From NCBI GenBank assembly GCA_028823175.1, contig JAPKBZ010000003.1, forward strand, positions 1-64,000: a stretch of 64,000 bases of DNA. The letters run 5' to 3'. This DNA is from Myxococcota bacterium (GTDB taxonomy: Bacteria; Myxococcota_A; UBA9160; UBA4427). The stretch's first letter is position 1. Every line of letters begins with the position of its first letter. The translations under genes were made by a program, and so were the position numbers. Below the pieces are notes generated by a model, which had not been told where the DNA came from, did no database searches, and saw nothing but the letters and a program-made list of their open reading frames with translations. Of this stretch, positions 1-9,005 are shown piece by piece.

Positions 1-1311
1 AACACGCCCGAGGGGCAGGAAGCCTGGTCTACGCGGTTCGAACGCCTGCGCGCCACCGCCTCCCTGGCGAGTCCCGAAGCCGAGATCGTCGGCCAACTCG
101 TCGAGGACGTGCGCCAGCGAGGAGACGACGCCGTGGTCGAAGCCATGCGTCGATTCACCGATCCTGCCTTTTCGGCCCAGCGCATTCGCGTGTCGCCGGA
201 TGAAATGGAACGCGCCGAAGCCGAACTCGATCCCGATCTGCGGGCTGCCCTCGAGGCAGCGATCGCCAATGTACGGGCGTACCAGGAACACATCCGCCCC
301 TCCGACCCGCCCACGATGAAGCGGGCGGGGGCCGAGCTCGGCCTTCGCTTCAACCCTGTGGCGAGCGCAGGCCTGACCGTCCCGGGCGGCGTCGCCGCTC
401 TCGTCTCCACCCTTGTCATGCTGGCCGTCCCCGCCCTCGCGGCCGGGGTGCCCGCGAGCAGCCTTCGCGTGGTGAACCCTCCCCCCACGCCCAAACCCGG
501 GGAACAACCCGGGGACATCGCCCCCGAACTCATGGCCTGCTGCCGAATGCTCGGAATCGAGACCCTCTACCGAATTGGGGGCGCCCAGGCCGTGGCGGCC
601 CTGGCCTTTGGAACCGAAAGCGTCGAGCGCGTGGAGATGATCGCCGGGCCCGGCAATGTCTTCGTGCAACTCGCCAAGCAGAGCGTAGCCGGCGCCTGCG
701 GGACCGACGGTGGCTTCTACGGGCCCAGCGAGATCGTCACCGTGGCCGATGCCAGCGCCGATCCCGCCTGCGTGGCCGCCGACCTCATCGCCCAAGCCGA
801 GCACGATCCCGGCAAATGCTTCCTGGTCTCGTGGTCGCGAGAGGTCCTCGAGGCCATCGTCGCCGAGGTCGGAGTTCAACTCGCCGATCGTGGTCGCGTC
901 GAGGCTATCCAAGCTGCCCTCGACACCGAATCCGCCGCCCTCTGGGTACGCGACGAAGATGCCGCCGCGCAGGTCGCCGATGCCATTGCCGCCGAACACG
1001 TCAATCTCGCGGTCGAGGATCCGGACGCCTGGCTCGCCCGATTGAAGAACGGGGGTGAGTTCTTTCTGGGCGACCAGACCCCGGTAGCGGCCGGGGACTA
1101 CTACGCGGGCCCGAGCCACTGTCTTCCCACGGGCACGACAGCGCGCTTCGCCAGCGGCATCAGCGTCTACACATTCCTGAAGCGGAGCGGCACCGTTCAC
1201 TATCGTGACGGCCTGCCCGACGACGCCATCGAAGCGATTGTCCGCCTGGCTGAATTTGAAGGACTCGATGCCCACGCGGCCTCCGCCCGGATCCGCGGCA
1301 GGAGACGCTAG
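1..1311 (+). CDS. hisD: Histidinol dehydrogenase, 5' end outside window
   Basis: Catalyses the last two NAD-dependent oxidations of histidine biosynthesis (L-histidinol to L-histidine) in the cytoplasm. The frame is open from base 1, giving 436 visible codons, so only a few N-terminal residues are probably missing (family about 430). Visible HisD landmarks are GGAQAVAALAFG, AGPGNVFV, the GPSEIVTVAD block, the zinc-ligand segment AQAEHDP, the catalytic Glu-His pair in EHVNL, the third ligand region GDYYAGPSHCLPTG and the C-terminal His in EGLDAHAAS. The loop before GPSE reads CGTDGGFY rather than the usual GIDMPA, which suggests a divergent HisD clade. No other his gene follows in the window; the next gene is convergent, 13 bases away. 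A HisD-like dehydrogenase of another pathway cannot be excluded. Confidence 0.9.
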   Translation, partial: NTPEGQEAWSTRFERLRATASLASPEAEIVGQLVEDVRQRGDDAVVEAMRRFTDPAFSAQRIRVSPDEMERAEAELDPDLRAALEAAIANVRAYQEHIRPSDPPTMKRAGAELGLRFNPVASAGLTVPGGVAALVSTLVMLAVPALAAGVPASSLRVVNPPPTPKPGEQPGDIAPELMACCRMLGIETLYRIGGAQAVAALAFGTESVERVEMIAGPGNVFVQLAKQSVAGACGTDGGFYGPSEIVTVADASADPACVAADLIAQAEHDPGKCFLVSWSREVLEAIVAEVGVQLADRGRVEAIQAALDTESAALWVRDEDAAAQVADAIAAEHVNLAVEDPDAWLARLKNGGEFFLGDQTPVAAGDYYAGPSHCLPTGTTARFASGISVYTFLKRSGTVHYRDGLPDDAIEAIVRLAEFEGLDAHAASARIRGRRR

Positions 1312-1324
1312 CCTCCGAGCTTCC

Positions 1325-3022
1325 TCAAAAAGTCGCCGCCACGATCCGGAACTCGATGCCGTGATCCTGGAGGGCTGTCTCTCCGAACTGCGCCACGGCG
1401 AGGAGTCGGTAACCGTAGATGAACTCGAAGCGGAGCCTTGGCGAGGGCGACCAGACCGCTTCGACGCCGACGCTCGCGAGCTGGACGTGGCTACTATTTT
1501 CGCCACGATCGGTCGTCCAGGACCGGCCCGAGTCCACGAAGGGGCCCACCCGCAAGACCGTTCTGCCCGAGGGTTCCCGGATCAATGGAAAGCGCGCGTC
1601 GACGCGCAGGGAATAGCCACTATCGCGCACCTCTTGGTTCTGCCGATAGCCCCGAACACTGGAGCTGCCTCCCACGGAGAAACGTTCGAAGGGAACAAGC
1701 GGATCCAGCGCGACCTGGACATTTCCGCGGACAAGGAAGTTGATCCCACTCCCCTCAAGGCGACCGAGCCACTGTCCCTGCCCGAGCCAGGAGACAAAAT
1801 CCGCCCGGTCAATCGGACCCGAAGTCGCACCGAGAGCATCGGTTCCGAAATTCCACGTCGAGCGGAAGGCGAAGGCTTGGTCATCGTCTTGAACAACCAG
1901 TGCCTGGTAAAAGCGAAAGACAAAATCCCGCACGTTGCCATCCGCATCCGCCGCATCGGAGAAAGCCCAAGGGAATCCTCCGGCGGTCGAGCGACTCTGC
2001 CGCCACTCGGTCCTCAGTCCGGTCTCGACTTCCACCCCATCGGCTTTCCACAAGGGCTGGGACACGGTCAGCCCCGCCGCCATATAACGACTCCTGAAAT
2101 CGAGGGCCTTGAGTCCCTCATCGACGATAGACGCCTGGCTATAACGAAAATCGGCTCTGAGGGCAGTCCCGTAGCGGCCCACGGGCAGAGCGTATTCGAG
2201 TTGCAAATCGGTCAGGCCCTCGGAAAGTCCGAACAGGGCCCCAAACCGATCTCCCCGCCCCGCGATGGGGTTCAGAAAACCCACCGTCAGGTAGCCGGCC
2301 ATCTCACCGATCGTCGGGTTCAGAATATCCCCCGCCTCGACGCTCGCGCTCAAACGATTGGACTCGCTGACGTCCACGAAGAGGATCGCCTCCTCCCGGC
2401 TGAATCCCGGGCGGAGGACCGCCTTGAGCGAGCGAATACCGGGGTCGGCCTGGAGTCTCCGTATCCTGCTCTCCAAGGCAAAAGCGTTCAGGGGCCGCCC
2501 GGGCGGCCCCATCAGCTGCTCGCGAAGATACGCTGGGCTGTACCCCCCAGTGCCCTGGATCACAACGTCGGCCAACCGGCCTTCGACGATCTGAACCCGC
2601 AGCACTCCCCCTTCGAAGTCCTGGTCGGGAAGCACCGCCCGGCTATTGACGAAACCCGCCGAGACATAGAGCTCTGTCAACTTGCCCTGCAGCGTCTGAA
2701 GCGCTTCGCCCTCGAGTTCGCGCCCCACGAAAGACGCGCCGACTGCTCCCAAACGCTCGGAGGAAAAGACCGTATTCCCGAGAACAACGATCTGGTCAAC
2801 CCGCACGCGCAGCGCACCGGGGAGCGCTTGGGCCGGGCCACTCAGGGGCACCGGTAATTCCACTTCGGCGGCCCCAGGCGTTGGCGAGGGCGAGGTCCCG
2901 GCGGGAAGCGACAGGGGGCGGCTCCCCGGAAAATCGGGAAAGCCCGCCGTCTCCTGGGCCTCAAGCGAGGGAACTGCCAGCAGCCCGAGGGCCAGGAGCC
3001 AGCCCACGGCGCATCGGCGCAT
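1325..3022 (-). CDS. ShlB/FhaC/HecB-family TpsB outer-membrane transporter
   Basis: Outer-membrane beta-barrel of two-partner secretion, which normally exports and activates one large TpsA exoprotein. The protein starts with a Sec signal (MRRCAVGWLLALGLLAVPSLEA), continues with a proline-rich linker and a POTRA domain beginning at VRVDQIVVLGNTVFSSERL, and ends in a barrel. The barrel has the family motif SVRGYRQNQEVRDSG and the terminal strand GIEFRIVAATF ending in Phe. The start was set at the Met directly before the signal peptide; an in-frame Met 18 codons upstream (3076) lacks signal character. Length is 565 aa, normal for TpsB. No TpsA exoprotein or adhesin lies within reach, so the partner is unknown. 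It converges on hisD. Confidence 0.85.
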   Translation of the reverse strand: MRRCAVGWLLALGLLAVPSLEAQETAGFPDFPGSRPLSLPAGTSPSPTPGAAEVELPVPLSGPAQALPGALRVRVDQIVVLGNTVFSSERLGAVGASFVGRELEGEALQTLQGKLTELYVSAGFVNSRAVLPDQDFEGGVLRVQIVEGRLADVVIQGTGGYSPAYLREQLMGPPGRPLNAFALESRIRRLQADPGIRSLKAVLRPGFSREEAILFVDVSESNRLSASVEAGDILNPTIGEMAGYLTVGFLNPIAGRGDRFGALFGLSEGLTDLQLEYALPVGRYGTALRADFRYSQASIVDEGLKALDFRSRYMAAGLTVSQPLWKADGVEVETGLRTEWRQSRSTAGGFPWAFSDAADADGNVRDFVFRFYQALVVQDDDQAFAFRSTWNFGTDALGATSGPIDRADFVSWLGQGQWLGRLEGSGINFLVRGNVQVALDPLVPFERFSVGGSSSVRGYRQNQEVRDSGYSLRVDARFPLIREPSGRTVLRVGPFVDSGRSWTTDRGENSSHVQLASVGVEAVWSPSPRLRFEFIYGYRLLAVAQFGETALQDHGIEFRIVAATF

Positions 3023-3221
3023 CACCGAGGCGGCCCAAATACCCGGCGGGCGGCCCCCGCTGGCCCCCTCGGTCACGTGGATCTCTCCGTTGTTTTTCTC
3101 CGGGGCTCCGAAAACTTTTCGAATGCTTCCACCCCGCGAGTATGCCCAACTTGAAACCGGCGGGCCGCGCCCGTCAAGGGAGGGCCCCCCGCAAACTGCC
3201 GTTCCCCCCGATTGCCGATCC

Positions 3222-3245
3222 GCCCCGAGGACCTACGCTCGGGGC
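3222..3245. promoter_or_regulatory. Perfect 8-bp hairpin in leader of crotonase gene
   Basis: GCCCCGAG and CTCGGGGC flank an 8-base loop and end 31 bases before the ATG at 3277. The position suggests an mRNA leader hairpin or an operator. There is no T-run, so it is not a terminator. Function is inferred from location only. Confidence 0.25.
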
Positions 3246-3276
3246 TCCCCAAAACGAACCCCCAAGGAGAAATCCC

Positions 3277-4080
3277 ATGGAGAACCCCAAATTCGAAACC
3301 CTGGAAGTGGGCGTCGATGGCGAGTTGGGACACCTCACCCTCTCACGGCCTCAGCGGCTCAACCCCCTGGGCTCGGATGCCCTGGCCGAAATCGCCGAGG
3401 CGGCGCATTTCCTCGACAGCCACCGAGCGCTCAAAGTCGTGGTGGTCTCGGGCCAGGGGCGAGCCTTCTCGGCGGGAGCCGACGTGAGCCGGTTTGGGGA
3501 GCCCGACGCCAATGGCGCTCGGGATCCCCGCCACGACGCCGATCTCGGGCGCATCATGGCCGATGCCATGGAAAACCTGAACGCGGTCACCGTCGCGCGC
3601 ATCCAGGGCCACTGCGTCGGGGGGGGGCTGGTCCTCGCCGCCACCTGCGACCTGCGCGTGGCGGCCTCGGACGCGCGCTTCTCGATTCCCGAGGTGGATC
3701 TCGGGATCCCCCTCGCCTGGGGCGGGATTCCGCGCCTAGTCCGGGAAATCGGTCCCGCCCTGACCAAGGAACTCGTCATGACCTGCCGCCCCTTCGGCTC
3801 GAGCGAGGCGCTTTCCGCAGGATTTCTCAACCGTGTGGTCGCCCCCGAAGCGCTCGACGCGGAGGTCGCGGAACTGGTCGCGACCCTGGTGGAAAAACCC
3901 AAGCTCGCCCTCTTGTCGACCAAGCGGCACACCAACGCGGTGACCGGCGAAATGCTCGGCATGGCCCGGACCTGGTCCGATGCCGACGGCCTCCTCGCCG
4001 GATTGAGAGATCCCGAGGGCCGGGACTCCGCGGCTCGCTACCTCGAGAAACTGCGCTCCCGGCGCAAGGCTCGGGACTGA
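3277..4080 (+). CDS. Enoyl-CoA hydratase/isomerase (crotonase) family protein
   Basis: A 267-aa single-domain crotonase acting on acyl-CoA thioesters in the cytoplasm. GRAFSAGADV (61-70) and GHCVGGGLVLA (111-121) form the oxyanion hole, and IPEVDLGIPLAWGG follows. Of the two hydratase glutamates, the one in the GGGxELA motif is replaced by Val119, while Glu139 (PEV) is kept. Simple syn-hydration is therefore doubtful, and isomerase or another crotonase chemistry is possible. The ATG at 3277 was chosen because AAGGAGA lies 6 bases upstream and homology begins there; the frame is open much further upstream but that part has no family match. It is transcribed away from the TpsB gene and converges on a PhyH gene. 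Confidence 0.88.
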   Translation: MENPKFETLEVGVDGELGHLTLSRPQRLNPLGSDALAEIAEAAHFLDSHRALKVVVVSGQGRAFSAGADVSRFGEPDANGARDPRHDADLGRIMADAMENLNAVTVARIQGHCVGGGLVLAATCDLRVAASDARFSIPEVDLGIPLAWGGIPRLVREIGPALTKELVMTCRPFGSSEALSAGFLNRVVAPEALDAEVAELVATLVEKPKLALLSTKRHTNAVTGEMLGMARTWSDADGLLAGLRDPEGRDSAARYLEKLRSRRKARD

Positions 4081-4099
4081 ACCGGCGCGGCTCACTCGC

Positions 4100-4888
4100 C
4101 TAGGCGGGCTCGTCGGGAATCGCCGCGATCACCGGGGCACGCTTTCGCTTGCCCTCCGGGCGCTCGCATGCCCGCGACGCGTAATGAACCGAGATCGCAC
4201 GCCGGAAGTTGGAGCTGCGATTGCGCCCACTCCCATGAATCAACAGGGGATGAAAGAGCACGGTATCCCCCGGCTCGAGTTCGACGTGGATTCGCCGCTC
4301 GAGGGGCGCGCCCAGCACCCCCACAAAACCCTTGTTCACGAACTCCCAGTCCGGCGCGGCGTGTTCCAGGAAGCCCTCGCGATGGCTCTTCGGAATCACG
4401 GAAAGGCACCCGTTGGCGCGGCTGGCCGGAGAGATCGCTGTCCAGGTCCCGAGCATGCCGTCCGCAGGGCGAAGGGAGAAATAACGCAAGTCCTGATGCA
4501 TCGGGTGGCGTCCGTCGACGCCCGGAGGTTTATTGAACACGTTACTGGAAAGGGTTTGTAATTCGGGCCCAAGCAAGCTCCGTACGGCCTCGAGAAGCGG
4601 CGGAAAGAGCGCATAGGTGAAGAGCCTGTCGTCGGCCTCGAAGCTCAGCAACTTGTTCAAACGCTCCACCGGGTCCGCCGCCGCCACCGCTCCCCGGGCA
4701 ACCATCACGTCCTGCATCAGAACCATATTCCGCGAGGGCGGGGCCGTCCCCCGGGCAAACTCCAGAAAACGCTCCTCGAAATCCCGAAGCACCTGGGGCA
4801 CAAAGAGCCCTCGGAGGATCAGGTAGCCCTGCTCCCAGTAAAGATCTTTGTCCGAGGCCGTGAGCGACACGCGTAAAGCAAAGCGCAC
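4100..4888 (-). CDS. Phytanoyl-CoA dioxygenase (PhyH) family protein
   Basis: A 262-aa Fe(II)/2-oxoglutarate-type oxygenase of the PhyH fold. The iron-binding triad is visible as His131-Gln132-Asp133 (in HPMHQDLRYF) with the distal His near 218 (LLIHGSGRN). An Arg in SSNFRRAISVHY fits 2-oxoglutarate carboxylate binding. The substrate is not evident; family members hydroxylate phytanoyl-CoA, quorum signals, ectoine or many secondary metabolites. The start is GTG at 4888, after GGGA, because no ATG lies in the N-terminal region. It is divergent from the SDR at 5013 with a 124-base shared upstream region. Confidence 0.85.
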   Translation of the reverse strand: MRFALRVSLTASDKDLYWEQGYLILRGLFVPQVLRDFEERFLEFARGTAPPSRNMVLMQDVMVARGAVAAADPVERLNKLLSFEADDRLFTYALFPPLLEAVRSLLGPELQTLSSNVFNKPPGVDGRHPMHQDLRYFSLRPADGMLGTWTAISPASRANGCLSVIPKSHREGFLEHAAPDWEFVNKGFVGVLGAPLERRIHVELEPGDTVLFHPLLIHGSGRNRSSNFRRAISVHYASRACERPEGKRKRAPVIAAIPDEPA

Positions 4889-5012
4889 TCCCGGACAAAG
4901 GGCCAGAAAGCGCGCCGATCCGCATCCTCTGGCGATTTTTCCCGCTGACTGTAGGATCCCCGCTCACGGCAACTATCAAGGTCTCGGGCGCCCGAGGCCG
5001 GGAGATCGCAGA

Positions 5013-5888
5013 ATGAAGCGGGTACTCGTCACGGGCTCCAACTCGGGCATCGGCCGCTCGACGGCCATCCTTCTCGCGGCCCAGGGCTACGAGGTCTTCG
5101 CCGGCATGCGGAACCTCGACAAGGCGACCAAGCTCCTGCAAGGCGCCGAGGCCGCAAACACCGAACTCAAGCCCATTGTCCTCGATGTCAACGACGATGC
5201 CTCGGTGCAGGAAGCCGTGGCGTCCATCGAGGCCCAGAGCGGACCCGTCGACATCCTGATCAATAACGCGGGCATCGCGCTGAACGCCGCGGTCGAGGAT
5301 GTCGATATCGAAGTCGGCAAGGGCGTCTTCGAAACGAATTTCTGGGGCCTGATCCGCTGCACCCAGGCAGTCCTGCCCGCCATGAGGAAGCAGGGTTCGG
5401 GCCATGTAGTCAATATCAGTTCCGTGGCCGGCCGGATCGCGGCCATCGGTCAGATGGTCTACTCCGCTTCGAAATGGGCGGTGGAGTCGATGAGCGAAAA
5501 CCTCGCCCAAGAGGTCGCCCCCTTCGGAATCAGGGTCTCCATCATCGAGCCGGGAGTCACCCGGACCGCCATCCTGGCCAAAAACATGGGCCACCCGGAA
5601 CCCACCGTGTACGAAACTCCGTACCGCCGCATGCTCCAATTTTACGCTCGAGGTGTCATGGCCAATACCCCCGCCGCGGAGGTTGCCACGGTGATACACG
5701 GAGCCCTGGAAGACCCGAGCCCCAAGCTTCGCTACCCGTGCGCCTGGGGTGGGGAAGAACTCTGCACCGGGCGAGCAAAGCTCGACGACGCAGCGTGGGT
5801 CGCGCTCGGGGCCTGCGAAAGCGACGAGGAGTACTACGCGGCGTTCGAGGACTGCTTCGGCCTGGATATTCGTCCGACGAGCGAGTGA
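5013..5888 (+). CDS. Classical short-chain dehydrogenase/reductase
   Basis: A 291-aa NAD(P)-dependent SDR with a Rossmann fold. The cofactor motif is TGSNSGIG (7-14), the structural motif NNAG (84-87) and the catalytic set Ser137, Tyr150, Lys154 (YSASK). The C-terminal extension beyond residue 240, ending in an acidic segment, is longer than in minimal SDRs and resembles 17beta-hydroxysteroid-dehydrogenase-like members. The ATG at 5013 follows GGAGAT and places the glycine motif at the N-terminus. The substrate is unknown; the surrounding CoA and hydroxylation enzymes suggest a hydroxy-lipid or terpenoid alcohol. It converges on the alpha/beta hydrolase at 5911. Confidence 0.88.
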   Translation: MKRVLVTGSNSGIGRSTAILLAAQGYEVFAGMRNLDKATKLLQGAEAANTELKPIVLDVNDDASVQEAVASIEAQSGPVDILINNAGIALNAAVEDVDIEVGKGVFETNFWGLIRCTQAVLPAMRKQGSGHVVNISSVAGRIAAIGQMVYSASKWAVESMSENLAQEVAPFGIRVSIIEPGVTRTAILAKNMGHPEPTVYETPYRRMLQFYARGVMANTPAAEVATVIHGALEDPSPKLRYPCAWGGEELCTGRAKLDDAAWVALGACESDEEYYAAFEDCFGLDIRPTSE

Positions 5889-5910
5889 TCCCCGGGTGCG
5901 GGGCGATCGC

Positions 5911-6831
5911 TCAGGAGTCGCCTCCCGCAAAGGGGGGCTTCTCGCCCGCCAACCAGGCGCTCAGCATGGCGTTCACCGTTTCGGGCGCGTCCTGCTGAAC
6001 CCAATGCGATGCGTCGGGGAGATAGCGAACGACCAGGTCTCTCACGAAGGCCTCAGTCCCTTTGCTCGTCTCCTTCGTCAGCGCCATATCCTGCTCGCCC
6101 CAGAGAAAGAGCGTACGCACATCGATCTGCGGCGTCCCGAGTTGTCTTTGCCGCCCAGCCCCCCCGCCCCGGAAGAAGGCGCGGTAGTAGTTGATCATGC
6201 CGGTCAAGGCACCGGGCCGAAGCGCCTCGGTTCGATAGAGATCGACGATCGAAGCCGGGAACCGCTCGGGGTGACAGGCCGTTTTCGTGAAGATGCGAGC
6301 CACCGCCCTCGCCTCTCTCGCAGCAAGAATTTTCTCTGGCAGAACAGGCAGTTGAAAGAATAATCCATACCAGGATCGCAGGAGTTGCTGAGGCCTACGA
6401 AAGGCTCGCTCCGAGGCCCCGGGATGCGGAACATTCATAATCACTAGGCCGACCAGAGGCCGTACCCGCCGCATCGCGAAATACCACGCGATGATGGCGC
6501 CCCAATCGTGGGCGATCAGAAGAATCTCCCGAGCCCCCGAGGCATCGATCAGCGCCGCCACATCTTCCATCAGGGTTTCGATCGCATAGTCCTCGAGCCG
6601 AACGGGCTTTTCACTCTGCCCGTAGCCCCGCAGGTCTGGCGCCCAGACCCGCCAGCCCAAATCGGCCAGGAGCGGCATCTGATGCCGCCAGGAAATCCAG
6701 TTTTCGGGAAACCCGTGCAGGCAAAGCGCCAGTCGATCGCCCTCGCCGCATTCGGCGACGTGAAAGGCGAGGCCGTTGGCCTGAATCTCCAAGTGCCGGA
6801 GCCCTTCGATCTCGAGGCTCGTATCCGTCAT
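5911..6831 (-). CDS. Alpha/beta hydrolase, epoxide-hydrolase-like
   Basis: A 306-aa alpha/beta-fold hydrolase. HGFPE (39-43) supplies the oxyanion loop. The nucleophile is Asp109 in AHDWG, the form used by epoxide hydrolases and dehalogenases rather than serine esterases. The acid is in LFLWGEQD and the base is His276 in DASHWVQQD. The cap contains several Tyr residues, consistent with epoxide protonation. The start was placed at MTDTSLEIEG, since the upstream in-frame extension would overlap the preceding gene and has no domain. It lies 22 bases downstream of the KAS III-like gene on the same strand, so the two are probably co-transcribed. Confidence 0.85.
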   Translation of the reverse strand: MTDTSLEIEGLRHLEIQANGLAFHVAECGEGDRLALCLHGFPENWISWRHQMPLLADLGWRVWAPDLRGYGQSEKPVRLEDYAIETLMEDVAALIDASGAREILLIAHDWGAIIAWYFAMRRVRPLVGLVIMNVPHPGASERAFRRPQQLLRSWYGLFFQLPVLPEKILAAREARAVARIFTKTACHPERFPASIVDLYRTEALRPGALTGMINYYRAFFRGGGAGRQRQLGTPQIDVRTLFLWGEQDMALTKETSKGTEAFVRDLVVRYLPDASHWVQQDAPETVNAMLSAWLAGEKPPFAGGDS

Positions 6832-6853
6832 GGCCAGCAAGCCCCCTTCCGAA

Positions 6854-7975
6854 TCAGCGACGAACCAGCAGCACACTGCCGATGGAGTAACCCGCCCCGA
6901 ATGAGCAGAGGACGCCCTGGGCTCCCTCGGGTAAATCCGCACTGTATTTATGGAAGGCGATCACCGAGCCCGCGCTGCTCGTATTCGCGTATTCGTCCAA
7001 GACCACCGGGGCTTCGCTCTCGCTGGCCTCGCGACCCAGCACCTTCTTGGAGATCAGCTGATTCATTCCCAGGTTCGCCTGGTGGAGCCACATCCGCGAC
7101 AGACCCTGGGCTGTCCACCCCTCTTCGGCGAGATGGCTCTCGATATGATCGGCCACCTTCGGACAGACTTCCTTGAAGACCTTTCTTCCGCGCTGTCGAA
7201 AAACCAGCTCGTGAGGCTCTCGCTCGCCGTCCTCTGAGCGGTTCATAAAACCGAAATCGTTTCGAATATTATTCGAGTAGACGGTCTGAAGCCGCGTGCC
7301 CCTGATTTCCCAGCCCGGGCGCGGATTGTCCTCGTCGTCGGCCTCCACGACCACCGCCGTGCAGGCATCACCGAAGATGAAATGATAATCACGCAATTCG
7401 AAATTGTTGTGCGCCGAGGTGATCTCCGGGTTGACGACCACGACGCATCGCGCCGATCCGCAGCGCACCGCGTCCACCGCGGCCTGAATGCCGAAGGTGG
7501 CCGACGAGCAAGCGACGTTCATATCGTACGCCCAGCCACTCGCTCCGAGGGCACTCTGAACCTCGACAGAAACCGCCGGGTAGGCGCGCTGGAGGTTGGA
7601 ACAGGCCACGATCACGGCGTCCACGTCTTCCGGCGCACGACCCGCCTGAGCCAGCGCCTCCCGGATGGCGACCAGGGAAATTTCGCACTGGATCGAGTCT
7701 TCGTCTTCGCTCCGGGTGGGCAGGTGCGGCCGCAGTCGCTTGGGATCGAGAACGCCGGACTTCTCGACCACGTAGCGGTGATGGACACCCGACGCCCGAA
7801 CGATGAAGCGCTCGTTCGGCGTATCCCTCTCCTCGAGTTCGCCGCGGGCGATCTCATCAGCGTGCTCGGCGTTCCAGGCTTCCACCGCCTTCGCGAGCGA
7901 CGCTACGAGCTCTTCATTCGTGATGCCCTCGCTCGGGGTCCAGAGGCCGCTTCCCGTCAAGACTGCTCTTCTCAC
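6854..7975 (-). CDS. KAS III-like beta-ketoacyl synthase (PA3286-type)
   Basis: A 373-aa thiolase-fold condensing enzyme with the FabH-type Cys-His-Asn triad: Cys156 (NVACSSATFG), His298 (LHQAN) and Asn331 (YANTSSAG). The blocks NNIRNDFGFMNR, ACSNLQRAYPAV and SFGAGYSIGSV match the Pseudomonas PA3286-like subgroup as I recall it. That subgroup takes medium-chain acyl-CoA from beta-oxidation into fatty acid synthesis. The GTG at 7975 is preferred because GAGGAG lies 9 bases upstream; Met codons at 8002 and 8044 are alternatives. It fits a lipid-processing role beside an epoxide-hydrolase-like gene downstream. Confidence 0.88.
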   Translation of the reverse strand: MRRAVLTGSGLWTPSEGITNEELVASLAKAVEAWNAEHADEIARGELEERDTPNERFIVRASGVHHRYVVEKSGVLDPKRLRPHLPTRSEDEDSIQCEISLVAIREALAQAGRAPEDVDAVIVACSNLQRAYPAVSVEVQSALGASGWAYDMNVACSSATFGIQAAVDAVRCGSARCVVVVNPEITSAHNNFELRDYHFIFGDACTAVVVEADDEDNPRPGWEIRGTRLQTVYSNNIRNDFGFMNRSEDGEREPHELVFRQRGRKVFKEVCPKVADHIESHLAEEGWTAQGLSRMWLHQANLGMNQLISKKVLGREASESEAPVVLDEYANTSSAGSVIAFHKYSADLPEGAQGVLCSFGAGYSIGSVLLVRR

Positions 7976-8143
7976 CCTGCACTGCTCCTCATGGCTCGGC
8001 ATCCACCGCTTTGAGACGGCGCGCCCCTCGGGTGGGCTAGGCATGCCCGGGGCCCACGCGACAGCCGCAGGCTAGCTCCCGAATCGGTCCGGGCCAATGC
8101 CGAACTCAGGGACAAGCGGCGACGATGGGATACGATCACACCC

Positions 8144-8983
8144 ATGGATACCCGAGATCTGAATGGGAAAGTGGCCGTCGTCACGGGCGCCGGAAGCGGC
8201 ATCGGCCGCTCTACGGCGCTCGCTCTGGCCGAGCGCGGAGCCGACCTCGCGCTCTGTGATGTCGACGAAGAGGGGCTGGCCGAAACCGTTGCCGCTGCAG
8301 AAAAGCGCGGCTGCAAGACCTTTAGCCTGAAGGTCGACGTCGCGGACCCGGAGGCCATGCAAGCCTTCGCCCGGAACACCGAGAGCGCCCTGGCCCGGGT
8401 TGACATCCTGATCAACAACGCGGGCATCGGCGTGGGCGGGCTCTTCGTCGACGTTCCCCTCGACGCCTGGAACAAAATCCTCAATATCAATATTCTGGGT
8501 GTGGTTCACGGCTGCCATGCCTTTCTGCCAGGGATGATCGAAGCCGGCCGGGGTGGGCACGTAGTCAATATCGCCTCCATGGCGGGATACATCCAGGCAC
8601 CGGGCATGTCGGCGTACTCGGCGACCAAATTCGCGGTGCTGGGCTTCTCGGAATCCCTCCGTGCAGAACTCGAACTCCACTGCATCGGAGTCAGCGCCGT
8701 CTGTCCTGGCGTGATCAATACCCCCATCGTGCGCAGCAGCGCCATGTACGGGCAAACCAACTCTCCGAAGCTTCGCGAAGAGGGCATCCGCGCCTTCGAG
8801 CGAAGAAACTACTCCCCGGACCGCGTCGCCCAGGGCATCGTCAAGGCGATCCACAAGAATCGCGGGGTGGCGCCGATTTCCCCGGAAGCCTGGCTGGGCT
8901 ACCGGCTCAAGCGTTTCTTTCCGGGCCTAGTGGCCTGGTTCGCTCGGCGCAGCGCCTCGGCCCAGCGTAAACGTTTCGACTAA
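8144..8983 (+). CDS. Short-chain dehydrogenase/reductase, NAD-type
   Basis: A 279-aa classical SDR. TGAGSGIG (14-21) binds the dinucleotide, Asp39 at the end of beta-2 favours NAD(H), NNAG occurs at 91-94, and the catalytic residues are Ser145, Tyr158 and Lys162 (YSATK). The basic C-terminus (LKRFFPGLVAWFARRSASAQRKR) is hydrophobic/cationic and could touch the membrane, as in SDRs fused to or paired with alpha/beta hydrolases. The start ATG at 8144 is the first in frame. It is divergent from the KAS III-like gene and convergent with the hydrolase at 9035. The substrate is not identified. Confidence 0.87.
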   Translation: MDTRDLNGKVAVVTGAGSGIGRSTALALAERGADLALCDVDEEGLAETVAAAEKRGCKTFSLKVDVADPEAMQAFARNTESALARVDILINNAGIGVGGLFVDVPLDAWNKILNINILGVVHGCHAFLPGMIEAGRGGHVVNIASMAGYIQAPGMSAYSATKFAVLGFSESLRAELELHCIGVSAVCPGVINTPIVRSSAMYGQTNSPKLREEGIRAFERRNYSPDRVAQGIVKAIHKNRGVAPISPEAWLGYRLKRFFPGLVAWFARRSASAQRKRFD

Positions 8984-9005
8984 CCCGAGGCCGGCGCCTG
9001 CACCT

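Noticed and set aside
1205-2857. Plus-strand open frame of 550 codons over the TpsB gene
   Set aside because: It is the antisense of a well-supported TpsB gene; its translation has no family features and starts inside hisD.
3619-3627. G9 tract in the crotonase gene as a phase-variation site
   Set aside because: It encodes the conserved Gly-Gly-Gly of a metabolic enzyme's oxyanion motif, so codon choice explains it.
4542-5930. Minus-strand 462-codon frame opposite the SDR at 5013
   Set aside because: It mirrors the codon structure of the SDR, includes no motif, and overlaps the PhyH gene.
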